A DNA stretch of 13,735 nucleotides from H111-94 sp034436045. GTDB taxonomy: Bacteria > Chloroflexota > Ktedonobacteria > Ktedonobacterales > Ktedonobacteraceae. The stretch is taken from contig DAOTVZ010000249.1 of NCBI GenBank assembly GCA_034436045.1, positions 1-13,735 of the forward strand, given 5' to 3'. Positions 1-7,339 of the stretch are shown piece after piece; position 1 is the first letter of the stretch; each line of letters begins with the position of its first letter. The notes beneath the pieces were generated by a model. It was not told the origin of the DNA. It saw nothing but the letters and a program-made list of their open reading frames with translations, and did no database searches. The translations under genes were made by a program, and so were the position numbers.

Positions 1-44
1 AAGATAGAATGAAGCAGCGAGACAGCTTCGGAGAGGAGAAAAAG

Positions 45-1154
45 ATGGCCTCACCCAGAAAGCACCACAGTGCGGAAATCAAAGCCAAAGTGGCCCTGGA
101 GGCAATAAAAGGTGTGAAAACGACGAACGAGATTGCTTCAGAGTATGGAGTGCATCCGACGCAAATATCCCAGTGGAAGAAACAGGTACTCGACGAACTA
201 CCAGAGATTTTCACTTCCAAGCGAGGTGAGCGGAACAAGAGTGAAGAAGAACTCACGGCGACACTCTACCAGGAAATCGGTCAACTCAAGATGCAGTTAG
301 ACTGGCTCAAAAAAAATCAGGTCGGCTCCCTTGAGCAAAAGCGTCGCCTGATCGAGCCAGACCACGCTGATCTGAGCATTGCCACCCAATGTCAGCTGCT
401 GAATCTCGCTCGTTCAAGTTATTCTTACCATCCAGTAGGGGAAACGGAGGACAATCTCCACTTGATGCGCTTGTTAGATGAGCAGTATACACGAACGCCA
501 TTTTACGGCATTCGGAAGATGACGGCCTGGTTGCAGACGCAAGGATACGCAGTGAATCATAAACGAGTCGCTCGTCTGATGAGAACGATGGGGCTGGAAA
601 CGATCTATTCGAAACCACGAATGACGATGCCTGGCGACAATGAGCGCATCTATCCCTATCTGTTGCGCAATCTCACGATTGATCGTCCGAATTACGTTTG
701 GAGTACGGATATTACATATATTCGCACAGCGAAAGGGTTTGTCTATCTTATCGCAGTTCTGGATTGGTTCAGTCGCTACGTCTTGTCTTGGGAACTTTCG
801 GTGACGTTAGACGTGACGTTTTGTCTTGAAGCGTTAGAACAGGCGTTGCGTCTTGGTCATCCAGAGATTTTTAATACTGACCAGGGGGTACAATTTACCA
901 GTGCGGAATTTACGCAGCGACTCGAAGCAGAACAGATACGCATCAGTCATGATGGAAGAGGGAGAGCCTTAGATAACATTTTTGTTGAAAGGCTCTGGAG
1001 AAGTGTCAAATACGAGGAGGTGTATCTCAAGGAATATGATACGGTTCCAACAGCGAGGAGAAATTTGCAACAATACTTTGCATTTTATAATAATGAGCGG
1101 CTTCATCAGGCTCTAGACTATCGAACACCTGCTGCCGTCCATTATGCTCAGTGA
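45..1154 (+). CDS. IS3-family transposase, single-frame OrfA-OrfB fusion
   Basis: This transposase catalyses cut-and-paste or copy-out movement of the IS3 element. I start it at the ATG at 45 (369 residues) because GGAG at 35-38 sits 6 bases upstream; an in-frame ATG at 9 would add 12 residues without a comparable site. In the 369-residue numbering, residues about 5-50 form an OrfA helix-turn-helix (AEIKAKVALEAI, then GVHPTQISQWKK), followed by a short coiled-coil-like stretch (IGQLKMQLDWLKK, near 78-90). The OrfB part holds the HTH_21-like segment (near 137-190) and the rve integrase core with D222 (WSTDITYI), D279 (FNTDQG) and E315 (NIFVERLW), a DD(35)E triad. Most IS3 elements make OrfAB by -1 frameshifting. 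Here both parts share one frame, joined across a run of eight A at 309-316. The protein looks intact and plausibly active. Confidence 0.92.
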   Translation: MASPRKHHSAEIKAKVALEAIKGVKTTNEIASEYGVHPTQISQWKKQVLDELPEIFTSKRGERNKSEEELTATLYQEIGQLKMQLDWLKKNQVGSLEQKRRLIEPDHADLSIATQCQLLNLARSSYSYHPVGETEDNLHLMRLLDEQYTRTPFYGIRKMTAWLQTQGYAVNHKRVARLMRTMGLETIYSKPRMTMPGDNERIYPYLLRNLTIDRPNYVWSTDITYIRTAKGFVYLIAVLDWFSRYVLSWELSVTLDVTFCLEALEQALRLGHPEIFNTDQGVQFTSAEFTQRLEAEQIRISHDGRGRALDNIFVERLWRSVKYEEVYLKEYDTVPTARRNLQQYFAFYNNERLHQALDYRTPAAVHYAQ

Positions 1155-1203
1155 TCTGAGTCTGTCTTTCTCGCTGAGCTCTCTCTTCATGTTGGTCATT
1201 TTT

Positions 1204-1226
1204 TGTCTTGACATCGGGGTACACCA
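1204..1226 (+). repeat. Probable right terminal inverted repeat of the IS3 element
   Basis: About 50 bases after the transposase stop, the sequence tgtcttgacatcggggtaca occurs and ends in CA, as IS3-family right ends do. A second CA at 1225-1226 gives an alternative terminus three bases further out. The partner left repeat lies outside the window, so the match cannot be verified here. Confidence 0.5.
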
Positions 1227-1227
1227 T

Positions 1228-1341
1228 AGTGCGCTGGCCACAGACTTGCATGCGCAAGTGAAGCACTTGGAAGATCATTTATCCAAAAGCAGTCAGAAGA
1301 GCTATCTGCCCCTCTTCTCGGATCGATTCCGCCGACAACCC
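1228..1341 (+). pseudogene. Probable remnant of an IS66-family transposase (TnpC N-terminal part)
   Basis: The plus-strand frame starting at 1228 reads ATDLHAQVKHLEDHLSKSS, then QKSYLPLFSDRFRRQP. This resembles the N-terminal leader of IS66 TnpC proteins, where a coiled-coil ending LExxL(S/A)K(N/D)S is followed by NSSxPPSSD and a basic RQP-type stretch. The similarity is by recall of the family pattern, not a search. The fragment begins directly at the right end of the IS3 element, lacks a start codon of its own, and loses resemblance at the 20-bp repeat at 1339. This suggests a relic cut by later insertions, and it cannot be functional. Confidence 0.4.
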
Positions 1342-1358
1342 ACGGGTTGCGCAACGAG
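1339..1358 (+). repeat. 20-bp inverted repeat, left copy
   Basis: CCCACGGGTTGCGCAACGAG is the exact reverse complement of positions 1505-1524. Each copy contains the 10-bp self-palindrome GTTGCGCAAC. The copies are separated by 146 bp, so the pair spans 186 bp like the ends of a small non-autonomous element. No obvious target duplication flanks the pair. Confidence 0.85.
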
Positions 1359-1504
1359 TTGTATCTGGGCAGCAATTTAGTTTGAGAGCGTTCTTTGCTC
1401 CTCTCTCATTTACATAATACTACATAAGCATTTGCGATCCCTTGACCGCAAAAAATTGAAGCATTGAACGAGCCTGTGAAGACACCGGAGCCACAAAAGT
1501 GCAT

Positions 1505-1524
1505 CTCGTTGCGCAACCCGTGGG
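1505..1524 (-). repeat. 20-bp inverted repeat, right copy
   Basis: CTCGTTGCGCAACCCGTGGG is a perfect reverse complement of 1339-1358. It lies only 21 bp past the stop codon of the molybdenum hydroxylase gene. Inside the repeat the flanks keep partial similarity for about eight more bases and then diverge. Confidence 0.85.
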
Positions 1525-1545
1525 CATATGAGAGATTAAATCTTG

Positions 1546-4482
1546 CTATTTCTTTGCGCCCTGTGTACTCTGTGCGTGCAGCGCCCGCAACACGCGCTCA
1601 GGCGTCAATGGCAAATAGTGTATGCGCACGCGCAGCGCGTCATGCACTGCATTAGCCAGGGCCGCCGTGACGCCGCACAGCGCCACCTCGGCAGCGCTTT
1701 TGGCTCCAAAGGGGCCAGCGGGATCATCGCTCTCTACCAGGTAGGTGTGCAACTCTGGCATCTCGGCCATATTTAACATGTGATACAGGCCCAGGTCCGT
1801 TACTAGCGGCACACCCTTCTGGTTATACAACAGTTCTTCGCTCAGACCCATGCCGAGTGCCTGCATCACACCACCCTGAATGTACGCCTCGCAAGCCAGT
1901 GGATTGATGATGCGCCCCGTATCAACGGCGGATACGACCTGGATCACACGCACGGCCCCCGTCTCGACATCGACCTCAACCTCTACGCCATGCGCGGCAA
2001 ATGAGGTCGGCAACTGCTGTTGCTCCCAGGATGCGCTGGTGATAATGTGGCGATGCTCCACCGTCAGCGCGTAACCGGCGATGTCGGCGAGCGTCAGACT
2101 CTGTCCGCCGGGTGCCGTGACAACACCGGCGCGCAGTTTGAGCACCTCTGGCGGCACACTCAACATACGCCCGGCAACGGCCAGCACCTGGCGGCGCAGT
2201 TGCTCGGCGGCACGTTTCACCGCGCCACCACCGGTATAAAAGTGCGCGTTGACGCTGCTGCCGACAGAAGTTGGTACAAGATAGGTTTCGCGGTAGTGCA
2301 GGTGCATCTGCTCTATCGGCAAGCCCACGCCCTCAGCGGCAATCTGCGCCAGCAGGGTCGAGGAGTTACCATCGCCTGTCACCGGTGCCAGCAGGTCGCA
2401 TGAGCCATCCTCGTTCAGCTTCATAATTACTCCGCTGGTGCTAATCTCCGTATCATGGTGCAGTGCCAGCGCGATACCCACGCCCTTGCGATAGCGTCCA
2501 TTGCCGTTGCGCCCACGCCGCTGACGCCATTGCAGCTTCTCTTCGACCAGGTGCAGGCATTGCGGCAAGGCGTTGCTTTCGATGCGTTCCGGTGCCTCAC
2601 CCTGTCTGCCGGTGAGTAGCAAGGGCGCATCGGCACCAACCCAGTTGCGGCGGCGCACCTCTAGCGCGTCCATGCCCAACTGTTGAGCAATCTCATCCAT
2701 CTGGCATTCCAGTGCGAACGATGTCTCTGGCATGCCATAGCCACGAAACGCCCCCGATGGCGGCGTATTGGTGTAGATCACATCCGCCACGAAACGCTGA
2801 TTGGGGCAGGTATATAGCGAGAGCGCCTGGGCCGCGAAATTGCCGCGTACCGTCAACGGATGTGAGCCATATGCACCTGTATTCACCAGTACATTCATCT
2901 GTTGGGCCACCAGCGTACCATCGCGCCTGACTCCAGACTTGACCCGAATCACTTGCGCCTGGCGCACACGGCTGCGTAGTTCTTCTTCGCGCGTCAACGA
3001 GAGCAGCACCGGACGGGCGGTGAGGACGGTGAGCAGCGCGCAGAGGTCTTCAAGTACGATCTCTTGCTTGAGGCCAAAATCGCCACCCACATTGGGCTGT
3101 AGCACACGAATACGCTGCGCTGGTAGCCCCAGCAGCATCGACAGCACGCGGCGAATATAATGTGGGATCTGCGTACTCGTGCGAATGACCAGGTAGCCAT
3201 CCTCGTCGAACCAGCTCATCGTCGTATGTGGCTCAAGCGGCGCGGGCGTCGTCTGGGGCACCACATATTCGCTCTCTACGATCAGATCGGCCCCGGCGAA
3301 GGCGCGCTCAAGATCGCCGCTTTCCAACCAGACACGCGCCGCCAGATTATGCGCGCTATCTGCTATGCCATACGACTCCGCCTCTGGATGCACTGGCAAC
3401 ACATTTGGCTCGATGGCATGGCGCACATCCAGCAAGGGCGGACGCTGTTCATACTCTACGCGGATCAGCTTGAGGGCCTGTTCCGCCAGTTCCGGCGTCT
3501 CCGCCGCCACCACCGCGACGCGATCACCGACATAGCGCATCAAATAATCCAGGCAATAGTGGTCGTGTGGCCCCTCGTCGTCTGGCAAACGCTCCACACT
3601 GGAATAGGCTACACGCGGCACATCCTTATAAGTCAACACTGCATACACACCCGGCAACGACTTCGCGTCTGTGACATCGATTGAGCGCAGCATGGCGTGC
3701 GCATAGGGACTGGTTAAGATGCGCGCATAAAGCAGTCCTTTGGGTGGCTGGTCGGCGGCAAAGGCCGGTTTGCCTGTCGCCAGCTTGATCGCGTCAATCG
3801 CGGGTACTGCTTTGCCGATTACCTGCAATGGCTCCTCGCCCAACGGCCCGCTCGCGCTACGCCCATCACCCGGCGTTTGATCGGCTCTGCTCTCCACCAC
3901 CCGCATTTTGCCGGTAGTGCTGCTCATGCCCTGTATAGCGATAGTGCGCAGATGCCCTGTCTCTGTCACATTGACCGTGCTTGTGTCGGCACGCCCCTCG
4001 CGCTCTACAGGGGGCACCATCTCGCCGCGTAGCAATGCTGCCGCACGCATCACCGCCTGCACTGGCTTGACATAGCCCGAACAGCGGCAGAGGTGGCCGG
4101 AAAGCGCCGCGCGTACCTCCGCCTCGGTCGGCTTCGGATTGCTACGCAGCAAGGCGAAGGCCGACAGCAGCATTCCCGGTATACAGAAGCCACACTGCAC
4201 GGCCCCTACCTCAATAAAAGCCTGTTGCAAAATATGTAACTGCCGTCCACTGCGCAGGCTCTCTACCGTCATCAACGTACAGCCACCGACCTGACCGGCC
4301 AGCATCGTGCAGCTTGGACGCGGTATCCCATCGACCAGCACGGTACATGCGCCGCACTCGCCCGTCTCACAGCCATGCTTCACGCTCTCATATCCCTCAC
4401 GACGCAGCATACTTAACAAGGATTCGCCGGGGGCAACATCCAGACTTGCCACTACACCGTTGATACGCACTTCCAGTTCCAT
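1546..4482 (-). CDS. Molybdenum hydroxylase (xanthine dehydrogenase-like), fused [2Fe-2S] and molybdopterin subunit
   Basis: This is the catalytic subunit of a xanthine dehydrogenase-family enzyme, 978 residues, with iron-sulfur and molybdenum parts on one chain. Residues 1-153 are the iron-sulfur part: a plant-type [2Fe-2S] cluster (C38, C43, C46, C58) followed by the helical second cluster (C97, C100, C132, C134; CGFC and HLCRC). A low-complexity linker, about 154-218, joins it to the molybdopterin-binding part. There, VGGDFGLKQE (465-474), AFRGYGMPE (578-586), LEPH (416-419) and PFGAKSAAE (924-932) mark the pocket, with E932 the likely catalytic glutamate. Two motifs are off-pattern: GGDFG replaces GGGFG, and TGDGN (702-706) replaces the usual GQG loop. 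The fusion order and length resemble E. coli XdhD and selenium-dependent hydroxylases of the same clade. The gene starts 2 bp after the FAD gene stops, with AGGAAGG upstream, suggesting coupled translation. Hypoxanthine or xanthine is the likely substrate, inferred from the neighbouring adenine deaminase. Confidence 0.88.
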   Translation of the reverse strand: MELEVRINGVVASLDVAPGESLLSMLRREGYESVKHGCETGECGACTVLVDGIPRPSCTMLAGQVGGCTLMTVESLRSGRQLHILQQAFIEVGAVQCGFCIPGMLLSAFALLRSNPKPTEAEVRAALSGHLCRCSGYVKPVQAVMRAAALLRGEMVPPVEREGRADTSTVNVTETGHLRTIAIQGMSSTTGKMRVVESRADQTPGDGRSASGPLGEEPLQVIGKAVPAIDAIKLATGKPAFAADQPPKGLLYARILTSPYAHAMLRSIDVTDAKSLPGVYAVLTYKDVPRVAYSSVERLPDDEGPHDHYCLDYLMRYVGDRVAVVAAETPELAEQALKLIRVEYEQRPPLLDVRHAIEPNVLPVHPEAESYGIADSAHNLAARVWLESGDLERAFAGADLIVESEYVVPQTTPAPLEPHTTMSWFDEDGYLVIRTSTQIPHYIRRVLSMLLGLPAQRIRVLQPNVGGDFGLKQEIVLEDLCALLTVLTARPVLLSLTREEELRSRVRQAQVIRVKSGVRRDGTLVAQQMNVLVNTGAYGSHPLTVRGNFAAQALSLYTCPNQRFVADVIYTNTPPSGAFRGYGMPETSFALECQMDEIAQQLGMDALEVRRRNWVGADAPLLLTGRQGEAPERIESNALPQCLHLVEEKLQWRQRRGRNGNGRYRKGVGIALALHHDTEISTSGVIMKLNEDGSCDLLAPVTGDGNSSTLLAQIAAEGVGLPIEQMHLHYRETYLVPTSVGSSVNAHFYTGGGAVKRAAEQLRRQVLAVAGRMLSVPPEVLKLRAGVVTAPGGQSLTLADIAGYALTVEHRHIITSASWEQQQLPTSFAAHGVEVEVDVETGAVRVIQVVSAVDTGRIINPLACEAYIQGGVMQALGMGLSEELLYNQKGVPLVTDLGLYHMLNMAEMPELHTYLVESDDPAGPFGAKSAAEVALCGVTAALANAVHDALRVRIHYLPLTPERVLRALHAQSTQGAKK

Positions 4483-4484
4483 TG

Positions 4485-5507
4485 CTACAGGTTCCTTCCT
4501 GCTTGCCCCTGCTGCTTGAGGGCGCTTTGTTGACCACTATCAGAAGAAGAGGTCATCACCATACGCCAGCGTGCGCCGTTCACCGCCTCTTCCAGCGCGC
4601 GATAGGCCATATTCATGCCACAGACGCGCCGATAACCACTGCTCACCAGGGAGTCAGCCGGTGGGCGAAACTCGTTCATAGCGGCTTTCAAGGCCGCCAT
4701 GATCTGTTGCTCCACCGACTGCGCAGCAGGTGCCACCGACTGACCCTCCAGTGCTTTCTCCAGGCTCGTCAGCCTCTGCGGTGCCATGTTGATGCCGCCG
4801 AAGGCCAGACGTACTTTGCGATAAGTGCCATCCTCAATCTCGACAAAGGCCGCCACATTCAGCAGAGCCACATCGCCTGCGGTCCTCGCCACACGCATAA
4901 AGGACGCTCCGTTGGCGGCGACCGGTCGTGGCAGATGCACTTCGATGATTAACTCACTTGGCCTGCGCTCCTCGCTCACTTCCTGACAGGGCACACGCCG
5001 CTCCTGCTTGCCGCGATAGACCACACCGGCCAGTGGCAGACCAGGACGCTCCGCCGTACCGCCGCCCAGATTGACCTGCGTGCGCGAACCAGAACGTAGC
5101 ACCGCCTCAGCGTCCAGCGCCGTCAGCGCCGTCAGCAGATCGGCCCGCGCCGCCAGCCCTGCGCCCAGCGTGCCGCCCAGCGTCGCGCTGTTGCGCACGA
5201 GATGCGAGGATGAAGAGGCATAGGCTGCCTTCGCCACAATACCGGAAGCATATTCCTTCAATAACGGGGCCTCAGCCATCTGCCGCAGCGTCGTCATCGC
5301 ACCAATATGAAGACCACGCGCATCTTCCGAGAGATACGCCAATCCCAGGTCGCGCAGATCAACGACCGCTTGAATACTCTCATCCTCTAAGGAAAGCAGG
5401 TATGTCCCACCGGCCAGGGGGACTGTTTTGACATCCAGGCGCGCCAGCAAGAAGAGCGCGTCATCCAGGTTTTCAGCCCAGTGATATTCAACAAGATTGA
5501 GTAGCAT
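4485..5507 (-). CDS. FAD-binding subunit of the molybdenum hydroxylase (xanthine dehydrogenase FAD subunit)
   Basis: This FAD-binding PCMH-type subunit passes electrons from the iron-sulfur clusters of its partner to an acceptor such as NAD. The first FAD loop PLAGGTYLL lies near residues 30-38 and the second, SHLVRNSATLGGTLG, near 101-115. The CO dehydrogenase flavoprotein C-terminal domain follows (FMRVARTAGDVALLNVAAF near 203-221, AFGGINMAPQR near 235-245, SSGYRRVCGMNMAYRALEEA near 289-308). At 340 residues it is somewhat longer than the usual 270-300, with a Ser/Gln-rich tail after about residue 315. I place the start at the ATG at 5507; a TTG at 5510 is also possible. The AAGG site at roughly 9 or 6 bases, respectively, does not decide between them. 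It begins about 20 bp after the adenine deaminase stop and ends 2 bp before its partner. Confidence 0.87.
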   Translation of the reverse strand: MLLNLVEYHWAENLDDALFLLARLDVKTVPLAGGTYLLSLEDESIQAVVDLRDLGLAYLSEDARGLHIGAMTTLRQMAEAPLLKEYASGIVAKAAYASSSSHLVRNSATLGGTLGAGLAARADLLTALTALDAEAVLRSGSRTQVNLGGGTAERPGLPLAGVVYRGKQERRVPCQEVSEERRPSELIIEVHLPRPVAANGASFMRVARTAGDVALLNVAAFVEIEDGTYRKVRLAFGGINMAPQRLTSLEKALEGQSVAPAAQSVEQQIMAALKAAMNEFRPPADSLVSSGYRRVCGMNMAYRALEEAVNGARWRMVMTSSSDSGQQSALKQQGQAGRNL

Positions 5508-5526
5508 CAACGTTTACCTTATGTTT

Positions 5527-7275
5527 TTAGCTCTGCAAGGGTAAAAGAGTGAATGTCTCTACATCTACCAATCCCTGATCCGTCAGTTTCAGCGACGGGA
5601 TCACAGACAGGGAGAGGAAGCTAAGTGTCATGCCTGGATGCTCCAGGCCACAACCCAATTGGTGCGCCTCCTCATCCAGCGCACGTAACTGCTCGACCAG
5701 TTGCGTGGCTGGCAGCGGCGAAACCAGCCCCGCCAGGGGCAATGGCACGCGCGCGCGCACCTGACCGTCTACCACACATACAAAGCCACCGCCCATCTCC
5801 TGTAAGGCCTGGGCCGCCATCACAATATCATCATCATCGGCCCCGGCGATCACCAGATTATGCGCGTCATGCGCTACGCTCGAACCAATCGCGCCTTTTT
5901 TGAGACCAAAGCCTTTGACCAGGCCCAGTCCGATCCGTCCACTGGCATGGTGGCGCTCTATTACCGCCAGCTTGAGCAGGTCGCGCTCCGGGTCGGCAAC
6001 AATCTCCCCGCCGCGTAGCGGTGCCTCCTCATTCAGCCGCTGTGTCGTGATCTGCCCCGGTTCGATGCCGATCACTGCTACCGACCCCGGTTGGCCCTCT
6101 ATGCGCAACTGCGCCGCGCTGAGCGGCGCAATATGCACGGTATCACGCACACTGACACTGCCGTCAAACTCGCGTGACGGCATCTCGGCCAGCAAGGTGC
6201 CATTGTGTGCCACCAGTCGTCCATCCTTATAAACCGATTCAACGACGAAAGTGGGCAGATCATCCAGCACAAGCATATCGGCCACGCATCCCGGCGCGAT
6301 CATGCCGCGCTCATATAGCCGAAAATATTGCGCAGTATTATAGGAAGCCAGCCGGATGGCCTCGACCGCATCCAATCCAAGCTCAATCGCGCGCCTCACC
6401 ATCGAATCGATATGCCCACGTGTGGTCAGGTCTTGCGGGTCGCGGTCATCGGTTACGAAAAAGACGCGCGGCGGATGTAGCTCCTGCACCAACGGCAGCA
6501 GTGCCTCCAGGTTGCGCGCCGCCGACCCCTCACGGATCATCAGCCACATGCCCAGGCGCACGCGCTCACGTGCCTCCTCCAGCGTAGTACATTCATGATC
6601 TGACATCACACCGGCGGCGGCATAGGCGCACAGGTCGCGTCCGCGCAGCCCCGGCGCGTGCCCATCGACTACCAGCCCGTGTTGACAGGTAGCCGCAATC
6701 TTAGCCAGTACCTGCTCGTCCGCGCTTAGCACGCCGGGCATGTTCATCATCTCGGCCAGGCCCAATACACGCTCATCAGCCAGCAACGGCAGCAGGTCCT
6801 GCGCGGTCAACACGCGATAGGGACTTTCATACGATGAGGCAGGCACACAAGATGAAAGCATGACATAGGCCGACAGCGGCAGATCGCGTGCCGACTCCAG
6901 CACATAGCGAATGCCTTCAATCCCCATCACATTAGCGAACTCGTGCGGATCAAGCATGACCGTTGTGACGCCGCGCGGCACGACCAGGCGGGCAAACTCA
7001 GAAAGTACGAGCATGGTGCTTTCAATATGCATATGCCCATCAATTAAACCGGGCGCGAGCCAGCGGCCCTGCAAGTCGCGTTCCTCTCGACCGCGATAGC
7101 CACGCGCGGCACTACTGCCCGACGGGCAAACGCCGACGATGACACCATCGACCACAGCCACGTCCGCTAAATAGGTTTCCCCACTGCACACATTCACCAG
7201 CATGCCGCTTCTCAAAACCAGGTCTGCCGCAAGTTCTCCCCGCGCGACCTGAATACGACGCCGAAGTTGCTCCAT
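5527..7275 (-). CDS. ade: Adenine deaminase
   Basis: This enzyme hydrolyses adenine to hypoxanthine and ammonia (EC 3.5.4.2), a cytoplasmic step of purine salvage or breakdown. It is 582 residues long, matching bacterial Ade/AdeC proteins. In the ATG-based numbering the amidohydrolase metal motif GHMHIEST is at 80-87, PHEFANVMG at 110-118, DGHAPGL at 204-210, SDHE at 225-228, REGSAARNL at 248-256 and TDDRDP at 275-280. The family C-terminal domain is marked by SSVAHDAHNLVIAG, near 465-478. I choose the ATG at 7275 because GGAGGGG at 7282-7288 lies 6 bases upstream; the in-frame TTG at 7281 would abut that site. It is the first gene of an operon with a xanthine dehydrogenase-type enzyme, so its hypoxanthine product is the plausible next substrate. 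All key residues expected for activity are present. Confidence 0.93.
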   Translation of the reverse strand: MEQLRRRIQVARGELAADLVLRSGMLVNVCSGETYLADVAVVDGVIVGVCPSGSSAARGYRGREERDLQGRWLAPGLIDGHMHIESTMLVLSEFARLVVPRGVTTVMLDPHEFANVMGIEGIRYVLESARDLPLSAYVMLSSCVPASSYESPYRVLTAQDLLPLLADERVLGLAEMMNMPGVLSADEQVLAKIAATCQHGLVVDGHAPGLRGRDLCAYAAAGVMSDHECTTLEEARERVRLGMWLMIREGSAARNLEALLPLVQELHPPRVFFVTDDRDPQDLTTRGHIDSMVRRAIELGLDAVEAIRLASYNTAQYFRLYERGMIAPGCVADMLVLDDLPTFVVESVYKDGRLVAHNGTLLAEMPSREFDGSVSVRDTVHIAPLSAAQLRIEGQPGSVAVIGIEPGQITTQRLNEEAPLRGGEIVADPERDLLKLAVIERHHASGRIGLGLVKGFGLKKGAIGSSVAHDAHNLVIAGADDDDIVMAAQALQEMGGGFVCVVDGQVRARVPLPLAGLVSPLPATQLVEQLRALDEEAHQLGCGLEHPGMTLSFLSLSVIPSLKLTDQGLVDVETFTLLPLQS

Positions 7276-7281
7276 TGACAA

Positions 7282-7288
7282 CCCCTCC
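7282..7288 (-). promoter_or_regulatory. Ribosome binding site that fixes the adenine deaminase start
   Basis: On the minus strand GGAGGGG occupies these positions, 6 bases before the ATG at 7275 and directly against the TTG at 7281. The spacing supports the ATG. Confidence 0.75.
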
Positions 7289-7310
7289 GCTTCATTATGT
7301 GATGCTGTAG

Positions 7311-7339
7311 ATTATATAGTATTGAGGTACATACTAACA
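7311..7339 (-). promoter_or_regulatory. Probable promoter of the adenine deaminase operon
   Basis: On the minus strand a perfect TATAAT occupies 7316 to 7311, about 35 bases before the start codon, giving a short leader that includes the ribosome binding site. The -35 region is poor: the best candidates (TTAGTA at a 15-base spacing or TGTTAG at 17) match the consensus weakly. A weak -35 with a good -10 fits an activated or repressed promoter. The dyad at 7317-7336 lies exactly between the two elements. Confidence 0.55.
7317..7336. promoter_or_regulatory. Operator-like dyad over the purine operon promoter
   Basis: TAGTAT, an 8-bp spacer and ATACTA form a perfect 6-bp inverted repeat spanning 20 bp. 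It abuts the upstream side of the -10 hexamer of the ade promoter, so a bound dimeric regulator would block or direct RNA polymerase. No regulator gene is in the window, and the sequence does not identify a known family site to me. Confidence 0.4.

Larger units (their letters stand above)
1..1226 (+). mobile_element. IS3-family insertion sequence, left end outside the window
   Basis: This is an insertion sequence of the IS3 family, identified by its transposase with an N-terminal helix-turn-helix and a C-terminal DD(35)E integrase core. The right end is placed at about 1223-1226. There the sequence shortly downstream of the gene reads (inward, on the minus strand) TGTACCCCGATGTCAAGACA, which has the TG...CA terminus typical of IS3 elements. 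The left inverted repeat is not visible because the window begins only 44 bases before the transposase start. The element is visibly less GC-rich than the genes to its right, as expected for a recently acquired element. The exact right boundary and any target duplication cannot be fixed without the left end. Confidence 0.85.
1155..1545. other. Gene-poor junction between the IS3 transposase and the purine operon
   Basis: This stretch holds the right end of the IS3 element, the suspected IS66 remnant and the 20-bp inverted repeats listed separately. Short open frames here show no recognisable protein. On the minus strand, downstream of the hydroxylase stop at 1546, I find no strong hairpin followed by a T-run, so the end of the operon transcript is not identified. 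A short near-palindrome, AGATTAAATCT at 1533-1543, lies next to the stop but is too small to call a terminator. Confidence 0.6.

Noticed and set aside
1464..1655. Short plus-strand open frame bridging the right 20-bp repeat and the hydroxylase 3' end
   Set aside because: It overlaps the end of the hydroxylase gene antisense, has no ribosome binding site and no recognisable protein.
7279..7281. TTG start for adenine deaminase two codons upstream of the ATG
   Set aside because: The GGAGGGG ribosome binding site abuts this TTG, leaving no spacing, whereas the ATG is properly placed.
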